NCBI RefSeq assembly: GCF_002006355.2
Contig: NZ_CP096980.1
Span: 930,001-994,000, forward strand
Source: Clostridium felsineum DSM 794
Lineage (GTDB): Bacteria > Bacillota > Clostridia > Clostridiales > Clostridiaceae
Reading direction: 5' to 3'
Length of the DNA: 64,000 nucleotides
Part shown: piece by piece, positions 9,165 to 17,752 of the stretch
How positions within the stretch are numbered: position 1 is the first letter of the stretch
Layout: every line of letters begins with the position of its first letter
The notes under the pieces: generated by a model
Databases searched by the model: none
The model's input: the letters and a program-made list of their open reading frames with translations, nothing else
What the model was told of the DNA's origin: nothing
Translations under genes and position numbers: made by a program

Positions 9165-9922
9165 ATATAAATGAAAATAAGTATGCATTAGTAACTATTT
9201 GTAGGGAGAATGTTTGTAATGCGTTAGATGAATATACTGTAAGTGAAATTAATAATGCTTTAGATATTATTAGTGAGGATAATACTCTAAGAGCAGTAGT
9301 TTTGACTGGAAAAGGCTATAAATATTTCTCAGCAGGTGCAGACCTAAAGAAACTAAAGAAAAAAACTTCCTTGCAAATTCTTGAATCTGGCTTACAAAGC
9401 TTATGTTCAAGAATTGAAAGGTTTAAACTTCCAGTAATTGCAGCCGTAAATGGTTATGCTTTAGGAGGAGGTATGGAGGTTGTTTTATCCTGTGATTTCA
9501 GAGTATCAAGTGAAAATGCTGTATTTGGATTGCCAGAAGTAAATTTAGGAGTAATTCCATCTGCAGGAGGAACGCAAAGACTTAGTTATCTTATAGGTAC
9601 AGCACGTGCAAAGCAGGTAATTTTATTGGGCGATAGAATACATGCAGAAGAGGCAAAAGCTTTGGGGATTGTTTATGAAATAGCAGAAAAAGAAGAGTTA
9701 TTATTGGCCGCTGAAAAAATAGTAAACAAGCTAATAAGTAAATCACCGATGGCTGTATATTTAGCAAAGTCATCTATAAATATTGCGTCTAGTGCAGGAA
9801 ACGAATTTGGAATGAAATATGAAAAAATGTGCCAAGCGGTATTAGCTAATCATCCGGATAGAGAGGAAGGAATACGAGCATTTTATGAAAAACGACCTCC
9901 TGAATACAAGGTATTTAAATAA
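9140..9922 (+). CDS. Enoyl-CoA hydratase/isomerase family protein (crotonase)
   Basis: A 260-residue crotonase-fold enzyme. The oxyanion-hole segments are FSAGADLKKLKK (about 63-74) and NGYALGGGMEV (104-114). Both hydratase glutamates are present, E113 in GGGMEV and E133 in LPEVNLG, spaced as in rat liver crotonase (E144/E164). This favours hydration/dehydration of enoyl-CoA and makes a one-glutamate isomerase less likely. In the cluster it would dehydrate the product of the SDR. Unusually, the best ribosome site upstream belongs to a short overlapping frame at 9111; the ATG at 9140 itself has only a weak AAAGATCA before it, although it gives the standard family N-terminus (MEFKNIKLDI). Confidence 0.88.
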   Translation: MEFKNIKLDINENKYALVTICRENVCNALDEYTVSEINNALDIISEDNTLRAVVLTGKGYKYFSAGADLKKLKKKTSLQILESGLQSLCSRIERFKLPVIAAVNGYALGGGMEVVLSCDFRVSSENAVFGLPEVNLGVIPSAGGTQRLSYLIGTARAKQVILLGDRIHAEEAKALGIVYEIAEKEELLLAAEKIVNKLISKSPMAVYLAKSSINIASSAGNEFGMKYEKMCQAVLANHPDREEGIRAFYEKRPPEYKVFK

Positions 9923-9959
9923 TATTATATTTTGTTCTGAGAAAGTTAGCTATTAAATA

Positions 9960-9980
9960 CCACAATATATATTATTGTGG
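9960..9980 (+). other. Intercistronic stem-loop before the oxidoreductase genes
   Basis: Inverted repeat CCACAATA / TATTGTGG with a 5-nt loop and no T-tract, between the crotonase stop and the ferredoxin-like subunit. It could protect or separate the downstream mRNA segment. Confidence 0.4.
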
Positions 9981-10003
9981 CGGAATAAATGGGGTGAATA
10001 ATC

Positions 10004-10204
10004 ATGAAAGTGAAATTTGTGATAAAAAAAGAAAGATGTAAAGGTTGCAACATTTGTATATCATTTTGCCCAAAAAAAGTTTTAGCTTTAGATGATTTAG
10101 AAAAAGTAAAAGTTGTTAACGAAGAAGCATGTATAAATTGTGGCCAATGCGAATTAAGATGTCCTGATTATGCAATTTATGTGGAAAAGAGGCTAGAAGT
10201 ATGA
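10004..10204 (+). CDS. korD: 2-oxoacid:ferredoxin oxidoreductase, delta (ferredoxin-like) subunit
   Basis: A 66-residue dicluster ferredoxin. Two CxxCxxCxxxC-type motifs (CKGCNICISFCP and CINCGQCELRCP) should hold two [4Fe-4S] clusters. In this enzyme family the small subunit passes electrons from the thiamine-bound intermediate to external ferredoxin. Its last four bases overlap the start of the alpha subunit (ATGA), showing translational coupling. A GGGGTG ribosome site precedes the ATG. Confidence 0.9.
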   Translation: MKVKFVIKKERCKGCNICISFCPKKVLALDDLEKVKVVNEEACINCGQCELRCPDYAIYVEKRLEV

Positions 10205-11349
10205 GAAGTGCTAGATTGATGCAAGGGAATGAAGCGTGTGCAGAAGGTGCATTGGCTGCGGGAATAAACTTTTTTGGTGGATATCCTATTACACCATCTA
10301 CAGAAATTGCAGAAATCATGGCTGAGAGACTTCCTAGCGTAGGTGGTACTTTTATACAAATGGAAGATGAGATTGCTGGTATAGGAGTAGTGCTTGGTGC
10401 AGCTTTGGCTGGTAAAAAAGGACTCACTGCTAGTGCAGGCCCTGGAATTTCGTTAAAGCAAGAATTAATTGGATATGCTTGTGCATCTGAGATACCAATT
10501 GTAATTGCAGATGTTCAACGTATGGGACCATCTACAGGACAACCAACATCACCATCACAAGGGGATGTAATGCAAGCACGTTGGGGAACTCATGGTGATC
10601 ATCCTATGATTGCATTGTCACCATGGACAGTAATAGAGACTTTTAATGTAACTGTACTTGCCGTAAATTATGCTCAAAGGTTTCGTACTCCAGTTATTAT
10701 TTTACTTGATGAAGTTGTTGGTCATATGAGAGAAAAGGTTATTTTGCCAGAAGCTAAAGATATAGAAATATATCCACATTGTGTACCTATGTGTCCAAAA
10801 GGCAAGGATTATAAGCCATATAATACTATGGAAGATTGTGTTCCTAATATAGCTGATGTTGGAATGGGATACAAAATTCATGTTACTGGTCTTATTCATA
10901 ATGAAGAAGGTTTTCCAGATAGTAGTGAACAAATGACTAAGTATACCATTGAACGTTTACATAAAAAAATAAGCAGAGTACAAGATGAGATTACTCATTA
11001 TGACGAATTTTATATGGAAGATGCAGAATATGCAGTAGTAGCATATGGGGGAACAGCTAGAACAGCATATGAAGCAGTTAAAATTGCACGTGAAAAAGGA
11101 ATTAAAGTTGGCATGATTAGATTAATGACAATTTGGCCATTTGCTAGTAAGGTTATAAAAAGGTTGGCACATAAAGTAGAAAAAATACTTGTTCCAGAAA
11201 TGAATTATGGTCAACTGGTTTTAGAAGTAGAACGTGTTGCAGGTGGTGCTGCTCAAGTTATTTCTTTACCTAAATATAATACTAAAATATTCACCCCACA
11301 AGAAATACTCTTGGCCATTCAGAAATTAAGAACAGGGGTGGTAAAATGA
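10201..11349 (+). CDS. korA: 2-oxoacid:ferredoxin oxidoreductase, alpha subunit
   Basis: A 382-residue alpha subunit of the KorA/VorB type. It starts with the typical GNEACAEGALAAG and YPITPSTEIAE segments (about 9-40), then the ASAGPGISLKQE motif near 77-90 and GPSTGQPTSPSQGD near 112-125. The C-terminal half carries the transketolase C-like domain (EDAEYAVVAYGGTARTA). The complex oxidatively decarboxylates a 2-oxoacid to acyl-CoA plus CO2 and reduced ferredoxin. The sequence alone does not tell whether 2-oxoglutarate, 2-oxoisovalerate or another acid is used. Gene order delta-alpha-beta-gamma with overlapping ends indicates a single four-subunit complex. Confidence 0.9.
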   Translation: MRSARLMQGNEACAEGALAAGINFFGGYPITPSTEIAEIMAERLPSVGGTFIQMEDEIAGIGVVLGAALAGKKGLTASAGPGISLKQELIGYACASEIPIVIADVQRMGPSTGQPTSPSQGDVMQARWGTHGDHPMIALSPWTVIETFNVTVLAVNYAQRFRTPVIILLDEVVGHMREKVILPEAKDIEIYPHCVPMCPKGKDYKPYNTMEDCVPNIADVGMGYKIHVTGLIHNEEGFPDSSEQMTKYTIERLHKKISRVQDEITHYDEFYMEDAEYAVVAYGGTARTAYEAVKIAREKGIKVGMIRLMTIWPFASKVIKRLAHKVEKILVPEMNYGQLVLEVERVAGGAAQVISLPKYNTKIFTPQEILLAIQKLRTGVVK

Positions 11350-12176
11350 TACATCATGAGAGAAATTACGAAAAGTATTTGCTTATGAATAGACTGCCAC
11401 ATATGTGGTGTTCAGGTTGTGGAAACGGTATTATAATGAAAGCTATTGCTAAGGCTATTGAACTATATAATATTGATGAGGATAATGTAGTCATTGTATC
11501 TGGAATTGGCTGCTCATCTAGGGCATATTCTTATATGAATCTTGATTCAATACATACAGTTCATGGAAGGGCAATACCATTTGCTACAGGTATTAAATTA
11601 GCTAATCCTAAATTAAAAGTTATTGTAATAACAGGGGATGGTGATTGTACCGCAATTGGAGGAAATCATTTTATACATGCAGCAAGAAGAAATATTGATT
11701 TAACAGTAGTGCTATTTAATAACAATATTTATGGTATGACAGGAGGACAAGCATCACCACTTACGCCTAAAGGAAAAAAGGCAACAACAACACCTTATGG
11801 ATCAATTGATAGGTCTTTTGATGTATGTGAACTTGCAAAAGCGGCTGGAGCTACATATATTGCTAGAAGTACAACTTATCATGTACAGCTTTTAGTTGAT
11901 TTAATTCTTCAAGGCATTTCTAACAATGGATTTTCATTAGTTGAGGTTATTACACAATGTGTTACTAATTATGGTAGAAGGAATGGAATTGGTGATGCAT
12001 CAAAAATGTTACTGTGGATGAAGGAAAATGCAGTTAACATAAAAGATTATAAAAAAACAATAAACGATGGAGAAAGTGATAAGTTTCCGATTGGTGTTTT
12101 ACGTAAAATTAGCGAACCGGAATACAGTACAGAGTATAACAAAATTATTAACAGGGTATGGAGGAGAGAAGAGTGA
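11346..12176 (+). CDS. korB: 2-oxoacid:ferredoxin oxidoreductase, beta subunit (TPP-binding)
   Basis: A 276-residue thiamine-diphosphate subunit. It shows the opening motif PHMWCSGCGNGI (about 18-29), the GIGCSSR segment and the TPP/Mg motif GDGDCTAIGGNHFIHAARRN followed by NNNIYGMTGGQASPLTP. These are standard for KorB/VorA-type beta subunits of cytoplasmic four-subunit oxidoreductases. It overlaps the alpha gene by ATGA and the gamma gene by GTGA, so all subunits should be made in equal amounts. Confidence 0.9.
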   Translation: MIHHERNYEKYLLMNRLPHMWCSGCGNGIIMKAIAKAIELYNIDEDNVVIVSGIGCSSRAYSYMNLDSIHTVHGRAIPFATGIKLANPKLKVIVITGDGDCTAIGGNHFIHAARRNIDLTVVLFNNNIYGMTGGQASPLTPKGKKATTTPYGSIDRSFDVCELAKAAGATYIARSTTYHVQLLVDLILQGISNNGFSLVEVITQCVTNYGRRNGIGDASKMLLWMKENAVNIKDYKKTINDGESDKFPIGVLRKISEPEYSTEYNKIINRVWRREE

Positions 12177-12742
12177 AACAAATACAGTTATGCGGTTCTG
12201 GTGGTCAAGGAATAATTACTACTGCAATAATTTTGGGTGAAGCAGCTGTTATGGAAGGTAAAGAAGTGGTTCAATATCAGTCTTATGGAGCAGAAGCACG
12301 GGGTGGTAACTGTAAGTCTGAGGTTATAATATCTAAGGTATTTATAAATCATCCTAAAATAATTAAACCAGATATAGTTATTGCTTTAACTCAAAAAGCT
12401 GCAGATAAATATTTTTCCGAGCTTAAAGGTCAAGGAATTCTAATTATAGATGAAGATTTAGTATGCAAAGTACCTAAACATCCTAATATAATAAAGGCGC
12501 CATTAACGCGATTGGCTATAGACAAGTTTGGCAAAAGCTTATACACAAATATTATTATGTTGGGATTATTAGTAAGGGTTACAAAAATTGTATCATTTGA
12601 AACCATTAAAAAAGCTGTTGCAATGAAGGTACCCAAGTCAACAATAGAAAAGAATTTAAAAGCTTTAGAAATTGGGTATAATTATAATATAGATATAAAC
12701 GAGAAAACAGTTAATTATAAAGAGGTTCAAACAGTAGGGTAA
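12173..12742 (+). CDS. korC: 2-oxoacid:ferredoxin oxidoreductase, gamma subunit
   Basis: A 189-residue gamma subunit with the N-terminal motif QLCGSGGQGI and the EARGGNCKSEVIIS segment typical of KorC. An upstream in-frame ATG at 12158 exists, but a GGAGGAG site at 12160-12166 sits 6 nt before the GTG at 12173. That GTG overlaps the beta-subunit stop as GTGA and gives the usual family N-terminus (xKQIQLCGSGGQG). The GTG start was therefore chosen. It is the last gene of the cluster; no strong terminator was seen in the 60 bp that follow, so some read-through toward the ileS leader is possible. Confidence 0.88.
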   Translation: MKQIQLCGSGGQGIITTAIILGEAAVMEGKEVVQYQSYGAEARGGNCKSEVIISKVFINHPKIIKPDIVIALTQKAADKYFSELKGQGILIIDEDLVCKVPKHPNIIKAPLTRLAIDKFGKSLYTNIIMLGLLVRVTKIVSFETIKKAVAMKVPKSTIEKNLKALEIGYNYNIDINEKTVNYKEVQTVG

Positions 12743-12802
12743 TTAAATAAATAGTTATAAGTAAGAGCAATATTAATATCAGAGATTAGTATAAATAATA
12801 TC

Positions 12803-12831
12803 TTGTAATATAATATTATATAAGTTATAAT
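12803..12831 (+). promoter_or_regulatory. Promoter of the ileS T-box transcript
   Basis: TTGTAA at 12803-12808 and TATAAT at 12826-12831 with a 17-bp spacer, placed shortly upstream of the T-box leader. Confidence 0.6.
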
Positions 12832-12854
12832 GTATTAGTATAAAATAACAATAG

Positions 12855-13084
12855 TGTGGAATGGGAAAAGTACTTTTTGGAAGGTTTTTAGAGAGCAAAG
12901 TATTGGTGGAAGCTTTGCAACCGGAATTTAAGGAAAATCACCCAGGAGCTGGAGACTGAAATTATAGTAGGTTTTTTCGTAATTCTGCGTTAAAGAATAG
13001 GGCATTAAATAGTGCTTGAAAACTAGACCATAGGTGGTATATAAGCGAATGTAACTTCGTCCTATTTGAGGGCGGGGTTTTTTA
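12855..13084 (+). promoter_or_regulatory. T-box leader (isoleucine) with terminator
   Basis: A tRNA-sensing leader for ileS. Stem I contains the AGAGAG and GGTGGAAGC segments near 12890-12914. The likely specifier codon is ATC (Ile) at 12937-12939, within GGAAAATCACCC. The T-box core AGGTGGTA lies at 13032-13039, followed by the terminator stem 13053-13063 / 13069-13079 and a T-run. Uncharged tRNA-Ile should favour the antiterminator and read-through into ileS. Confidence 0.9.
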
Positions 13085-13153
13085 TTATATGTACATAAAA
13101 AATAAATATAGGGAGTCTATCCCAATAACTAGCGCTTTGGAAAGGAGTTTCAT

Positions 13154-16100
13154 ATGTATAAGAAAGTTGATTCTAGCAAATCGTTTGTTGACATTGAAAG
13201 AGATGTACTGAATTTATGGAATGAGAAAGAGATAGTAAAAAAGAGTTTTGATTCAAATCAGGATGGTGAATATTTTACCTTTTATGATGGACCTCCAACT
13301 GCAAATGGAAGACCACATGTAGGGCATATTCTTACAAGAGTAATGAAGGATTTAATTCCAAGATATAAAGTAATGAAAGGCTGCAAGGTTTTAAGAAAAG
13401 CTGGATGGGATACTCACGGACTTCCTGTAGAGCTTGAAATAGAAAAAAAGCTTGGAATTTCAGGAAAACCTCAAATAGAGGAATATGGAATTGAAAAGTT
13501 TGTTAAAGAGTGTAAGGATAGTGTTTTTTCATATGTTAACCTATGGAAGGATATGTCTGAAAAGCTAGGCTACTGGGTTGATATGGAAAATCCTTATGTA
13601 ACTTATCACAATGACTATATTGAATCAGTATGGTGGGCATTAAAACAAATGTGGGATAAAGATCTTTTGTATAAAGGTCATAAAATAGTACCATATTGTC
13701 CTAGATGTGGAACTGCTCTTTCTTCACACGAAGTTGCTCAAGGATATAAAGATGTAAAAGAAGCAACAGCTTTTGTTAAATTCAAGATTAAGGGTGAAGA
13801 AAATAAATATATATTAGCATGGACAACTACACCATGGACACTTCCAAGTAACGTAGCTCTTGCTATAAATAAGTCTTATGATTATGTAGAAGTTATAAAT
13901 AACGGAGACCATTTAATACTTGCAAAAGCATTATTAAGTGTACTTGAAGGAGAATATGAAGTTGTTTCTGAATTCAAAGGTGAAAAACTTTTAGGAGTTG
14001 AATACGAGCAATTATTTAAATTTGAAACTCCAGAAAAAAAGGCATTTTATGTTGTACACGGAGATTTCGTAACTTTATCAGATGGTACAGGAATAGTTCA
14101 TATAGCACCTGCTTATGGTGAAGACGATAATATGCTAGGCAAAAAATACGATTTGCCACTTATTAACCTAGTTAATGGTGAAGGTAAATTTGTAGATTCA
14201 GTAGAACCATGGAAGGGATTGTTTGTAAAGAAAGCAGATCCTAAAATATTAGAATACATGAAGGAAAACGAAACTTTATATAAATCAGAAAAGTTTACTC
14301 ACTCATATCCTCACTGCTGGAGATGTGACACACCACTTTTATACTATCCAAGAGATAGCTGGTTTGTAAAAATGACCTCATTAAGAGATAAACTTGTTGA
14401 AAACAACAATAAGATTAATTGGTATCCTGATAACATAAGAACAGGAAGGTTTGGTAAGTTCGTTGAAAATGTTATAGATTGGGGTATTAGTAGAGATAGA
14501 TACTGGGGTACACCTCTTCCAATATGGCAATGTGAATGTGGTCATAGAGAGTGTATTGGAAGTATAGAAGAGCTTAAGGAGAAAGGAATTAATGTTCCAG
14601 ATAATATAGAGCTTCATAAGCCTTATATAGATGAAGTGAAACTTACTTGTCCTCATTGTGGAAAGCCTATGGAAAGAACAGAAGAGGTTATAGATTGCTG
14701 GTTTGATTCAGGTTCAATGCCTTTTGCACAACTTCATTATCCTTTTGAAAATAAAGAAGTGTTTGAGAAAACTTTCCCAGCACAATTTATATCAGAAGCA
14801 GTAGACCAAACAAGAGGATGGTTCTATACATTACTTGCAATTTCTACATCAATATTTGATAAGAGTTCTTTTGAGAATTGTATAGTATTAGGTCACGTAC
14901 TTGATAAACATGGTCTTAAAATGTCAAAGCATAAAGGAAATGTTGTAGATCCATTTGATGTTTTAGATAATCAAGGAGCAGATGCTTGTAGATGGCACTT
15001 CTATACAGCAAGTGCACCATGGCTTCCAACTAGATTTTCTCAGGAAGATGTAGCAGAAACACAAAGAAAGTTCCTAAGTACTTTGTGGAATGTATATTCC
15101 TTCTATGTACTATATGCTGAAATAGATAAATTCAATCCAAACGATTATAAGAATTTTGTTTCTGAAAATGTTATGGATAAGTGGATTATATCTAGATTAA
15201 ATACGCTTATAAAGGATGTAGAGAATTCCCTTGATTCTTATGGAATAACAGGGGCAGCACTTGAAATACAAGATTTTGTAGATGATCTTTCAAATTGGTA
15301 TGTAAGAAGAAATAGATCAAGATATTGGTCTCAAAACCTTACAGATGATAAGATAGGAGCATATGTTACGCTTTACAAAGTTCTTGTTACTTTATCTAAG
15401 GTTGCAGCACCATTTATACCATTTATGACAGAGGAAATATATCAAAGTTTAGTTACAAGTATAAATGAAAATGCGGAGGAAAGCGTACATCTTTGTAAAT
15501 GGCCTGAATATGATGAAAGCGTTATAGATAGCTCACTTGAAGCAGAAATGAAACTTGCTATATCAATAGTTAAGCTTGGAAGAAGTGCTAGAAATGGAGC
15601 TAACATTAAGAACAGACAGCCACTTTATGAAATGCGTGTAAGTACAAAAGCTCTTCCAAATTATTATGGAGATATAATAAAAGATGAGCTTAATGTTAAG
15701 AAGGTTGAGTTTGGAGCAGATCTTTCAAAATATGTTAACTTTGAAATAAAACCTAACTTACCTGTACTTGGAAAATCTTATGGAAAGCTTATTCCTAAGA
15801 TAAGAAAAGAAATTTCTTCAATGGATCAAATGGAGCTTGCTAAGAGAGTAAGAAGTGGAGAAGCTGTTAAAGTAGATGTGGATGGTACTGAGATAGAATT
15901 AAATAGCACAAACTTACTTGTTACAATGCAGGGACTTGAAGGCTTTGCGTTTGCAGGTGTTGGAGAAATAGGAATAGTTCTTGAAACAACAATAACAGAA
16001 GAACTAAGAGAAGAAGGATACTTAAGAGAAATATTAAGTAAGATTCAAAACATAAGAAAAGAAAGTGGTTTTGAAGTAGCAGATAAGATAGAAATCTACG

Positions 16101-16258
16101 TATCAAATAACGAAAAACTTGAAGCTGTAGTTAAAAAATTCGAAGATACTATTAAAAAAGAAACCTTAGCAACCGATATAGTATATAGTGAGAATGAAAA
16201 AGCTACTGTTTATAACATAAATGGTGAAGAACTTAAGATATATTTATTAAGAAAGTAA
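13154..16258 (+). CDS. ileS: Isoleucyl-tRNA synthetase, type 2 (eukaryote-like)
   Basis: A 1034-residue class I aminoacyl-tRNA synthetase. The HIGH motif reads HVGH (residues 55-58, in GPPTANGRPHVGH) and the KMSKS loop reads KMSKH (about 589-593). A large CP1 editing domain lies between them, including AWTTTPWTLPSN near 222-233, and the C-terminal anticodon domain follows. The motif forms and the length of over 1000 residues match the type-2 (eukaryote/archaea-like) IleRS found in clostridia and not the E. coli type. Type-2 enzymes are known for low sensitivity to mupirocin. An AAAGGAG site precedes the ATG, and expression is under the T-box upstream. Confidence 0.96.
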   Translation: MYKKVDSSKSFVDIERDVLNLWNEKEIVKKSFDSNQDGEYFTFYDGPPTANGRPHVGHILTRVMKDLIPRYKVMKGCKVLRKAGWDTHGLPVELEIEKKLGISGKPQIEEYGIEKFVKECKDSVFSYVNLWKDMSEKLGYWVDMENPYVTYHNDYIESVWWALKQMWDKDLLYKGHKIVPYCPRCGTALSSHEVAQGYKDVKEATAFVKFKIKGEENKYILAWTTTPWTLPSNVALAINKSYDYVEVINNGDHLILAKALLSVLEGEYEVVSEFKGEKLLGVEYEQLFKFETPEKKAFYVVHGDFVTLSDGTGIVHIAPAYGEDDNMLGKKYDLPLINLVNGEGKFVDSVEPWKGLFVKKADPKILEYMKENETLYKSEKFTHSYPHCWRCDTPLLYYPRDSWFVKMTSLRDKLVENNNKINWYPDNIRTGRFGKFVENVIDWGISRDRYWGTPLPIWQCECGHRECIGSIEELKEKGINVPDNIELHKPYIDEVKLTCPHCGKPMERTEEVIDCWFDSGSMPFAQLHYPFENKEVFEKTFPAQFISEAVDQTRGWFYTLLAISTSIFDKSSFENCIVLGHVLDKHGLKMSKHKGNVVDPFDVLDNQGADACRWHFYTASAPWLPTRFSQEDVAETQRKFLSTLWNVYSFYVLYAEIDKFNPNDYKNFVSENVMDKWIISRLNTLIKDVENSLDSYGITGAALEIQDFVDDLSNWYVRRNRSRYWSQNLTDDKIGAYVTLYKVLVTLSKVAAPFIPFMTEEIYQSLVTSINENAEESVHLCKWPEYDESVIDSSLEAEMKLAISIVKLGRSARNGANIKNRQPLYEMRVSTKALPNYYGDIIKDELNVKKVEFGADLSKYVNFEIKPNLPVLGKSYGKLIPKIRKEISSMDQMELAKRVRSGEAVKVDVDGTEIELNSTNLLVTMQGLEGFAFAGVGEIGIVLETTITEELREEGYLREILSKIQNIRKESGFEVADKIEIYVSNNEKLEAVVKKFEDTIKKETLATDIVYSENEKATVYNINGEELKIYLLRK

Positions 16259-16280
16259 TATAATATATTTAGTAATAAGG

Positions 16281-16328
16281 GTGATAAGTGATATTGAACA
16301 TAAAAAAATAAGTTCAGACACTTATCAC
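16281..16328 (+). terminator. Stem-loop after ileS, probable weak terminator
   Basis: Inverted repeat GTGATAAGTG (16281-16290) / CACTTATCAC (16319-16328) with an inner TGAAC/GTTCA stem. It is followed by TTATTATTCT and not a clean T-run, so termination efficiency is uncertain. Confidence 0.5.
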
Positions 16329-16488
16329 TTATTATTCTAATGATATTAATTGAAAATCTAAGGATATGTTATATAACAATAGAAATTTGCGTTTTACAAG
16401 GAAATATGGTATAAAAAGATTATAACTATTAGTGCAGGTAAAATATAATAATAATAGATTAAATATAGAATTATAGGAGTGATTTTTT

Positions 16489-17493
16489 ATGGCTGCCTCT
16501 ATTAAAGATGTCGCTAGAGAAGCGAGAGTATCTATTGCAACGGTTTCTAGAGTTTTGAATAATGTAGACGTTGTAAATGAAGAAACCAAGAAAAAGGTAA
16601 TGGAAGCAATTAAAAAGTTAGATTATAGACCTAATATTGTGGCAAGAAGTCTTAAAACTCAAAGAACAAGGACTATTGGAATCGTTATACCGGATATATC
16701 AAGTCAATTTTATCCTGAGATAGTAAGAGGAGCGGAAGACGTAGCTAACATATATAATTATAATGTAATTTTGTGTAATACGGATTTGGACATTTCAAAA
16801 GAAAAAGATTACATTAGAGTACTTAAGGAGAAAATGGTGGATGGAGTTATTTATATGAGTAATTCTTTAGCACCTGAAATACTTCAACTTTTAAGGGATC
16901 TTAAAATTCCTACTGTACTTGTTGAAACAAGAGAAGGGGAAAGTGAAGATGCTTTTCCAAGTGTAACAATTGATAATAAAAAAGCTGCATATGACGCTGT
17001 AAATTACTTGATAAAAAAAGGTAATAAGAAAATTGCTTATGTAGGTGTAAATCCTAAAATGAAGAATAATGCTAGTGCTAGAAGATACGAAGGATATGAG
17101 AAGGCGCTTGTAGACAATAATATTGAAATTAATGAAGATTTGATTCAATTTGGAGGTTTAAAGGCTGTAGATGGATCAGATGGAATTAATGTTATAATCA
17201 AAAAAGAAAAGATAGATGCCGTTTTCTGTGCATGTGATGAAGTAGCAATGGGTGTTATAAATGCACTTAGAGAGAATGGAATAGCTGTTCCAACAGAGGT
17301 AGATGTTATGGGATTTGATAACATTTATACATCATCTATTTTTTATCCAAAGCTTACAACAGTAGAACAACCTACTTATGATATGGGTTCTGTTGGAATG
17401 AGAATGCTTATAAAAATAATAAATAAAGCAGAACCAGAATGTCTTCATTATTTACTCGATTACAGTATAATAGAGAGAGATTCATGTAAATAA
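16489..17493 (+). CDS. ccpA: Catabolite control protein A (LacI family regulator)
   Basis: A 334-residue LacI/GalR regulator. The N-terminal helix-turn-helix and hinge (IKDVAREARVSIATVSRVLN ..., hinge YRPNIVARSLKTQRT) are followed by a periplasmic-binding-like effector domain. Its closeness to CcpA is clear in the hinge and in IGIVIPDISSQFYPEIVRGAED. CcpA with phosphorylated HPr-Ser46 binds cre sites to repress or activate carbon-use genes. Several cre-like sequences occur in this window, upstream of uxaB and in the galactanase/lac control region. An AGGAGTG site precedes the ATG and a strong terminator follows, so the gene is monocistronic. Confidence 0.9.
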   Translation: MAASIKDVAREARVSIATVSRVLNNVDVVNEETKKKVMEAIKKLDYRPNIVARSLKTQRTRTIGIVIPDISSQFYPEIVRGAEDVANIYNYNVILCNTDLDISKEKDYIRVLKEKMVDGVIYMSNSLAPEILQLLRDLKIPTVLVETREGESEDAFPSVTIDNKKAAYDAVNYLIKKGNKKIAYVGVNPKMKNNASARRYEGYEKALVDNNIEINEDLIQFGGLKAVDGSDGINVIIKKEKIDAVFCACDEVAMGVINALRENGIAVPTEVDVMGFDNIYTSSIFYPKLTTVEQPTYDMGSVGMRMLIKIINKAEPECLHYLLDYSIIERDSCK

Positions 17494-17508
17494 AATAGTT
17501 TTATGGTG

Positions 17509-17546
17509 ACTCCCCACACAAAGGATAATAGTGTGGGGAGTTTTTT
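17509..17546 (+). terminator. Intrinsic terminator of ccpA
   Basis: Perfect 11-bp stem ACTCCCCACAC / GTGTGGGGAGT with an 11-nt loop, followed by a run of six T. Confidence 0.95.
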
Positions 17547-17566
17547 ACTCCCCGGTTAAAATAAAT

Positions 17567-17594
17567 TTGAATAATTGTAAATATATGGTATAAT
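17567..17594 (+). promoter_or_regulatory. Promoter of the helicase gene
   Basis: TTGAAT at 17567-17572 and TATAAT at 17589-17594, spacer 16 bp. It leaves a leader of about 150 nt before the ATG at 17753. Confidence 0.55.
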
Positions 17595-17752
17595 GTTATA
17601 AGAGATGGAAAAATTAACCATATAAAGGATTTGAGGTTAAATAATTAACTTAGCGTAATATCTTGAACATTGTCATTTTACAATAGAGTTAAGTTTACCT
17701 TGGTTTCCAATATTATTTAAGAATAAAACTTTATTAATATGGGGGAGTTTGG

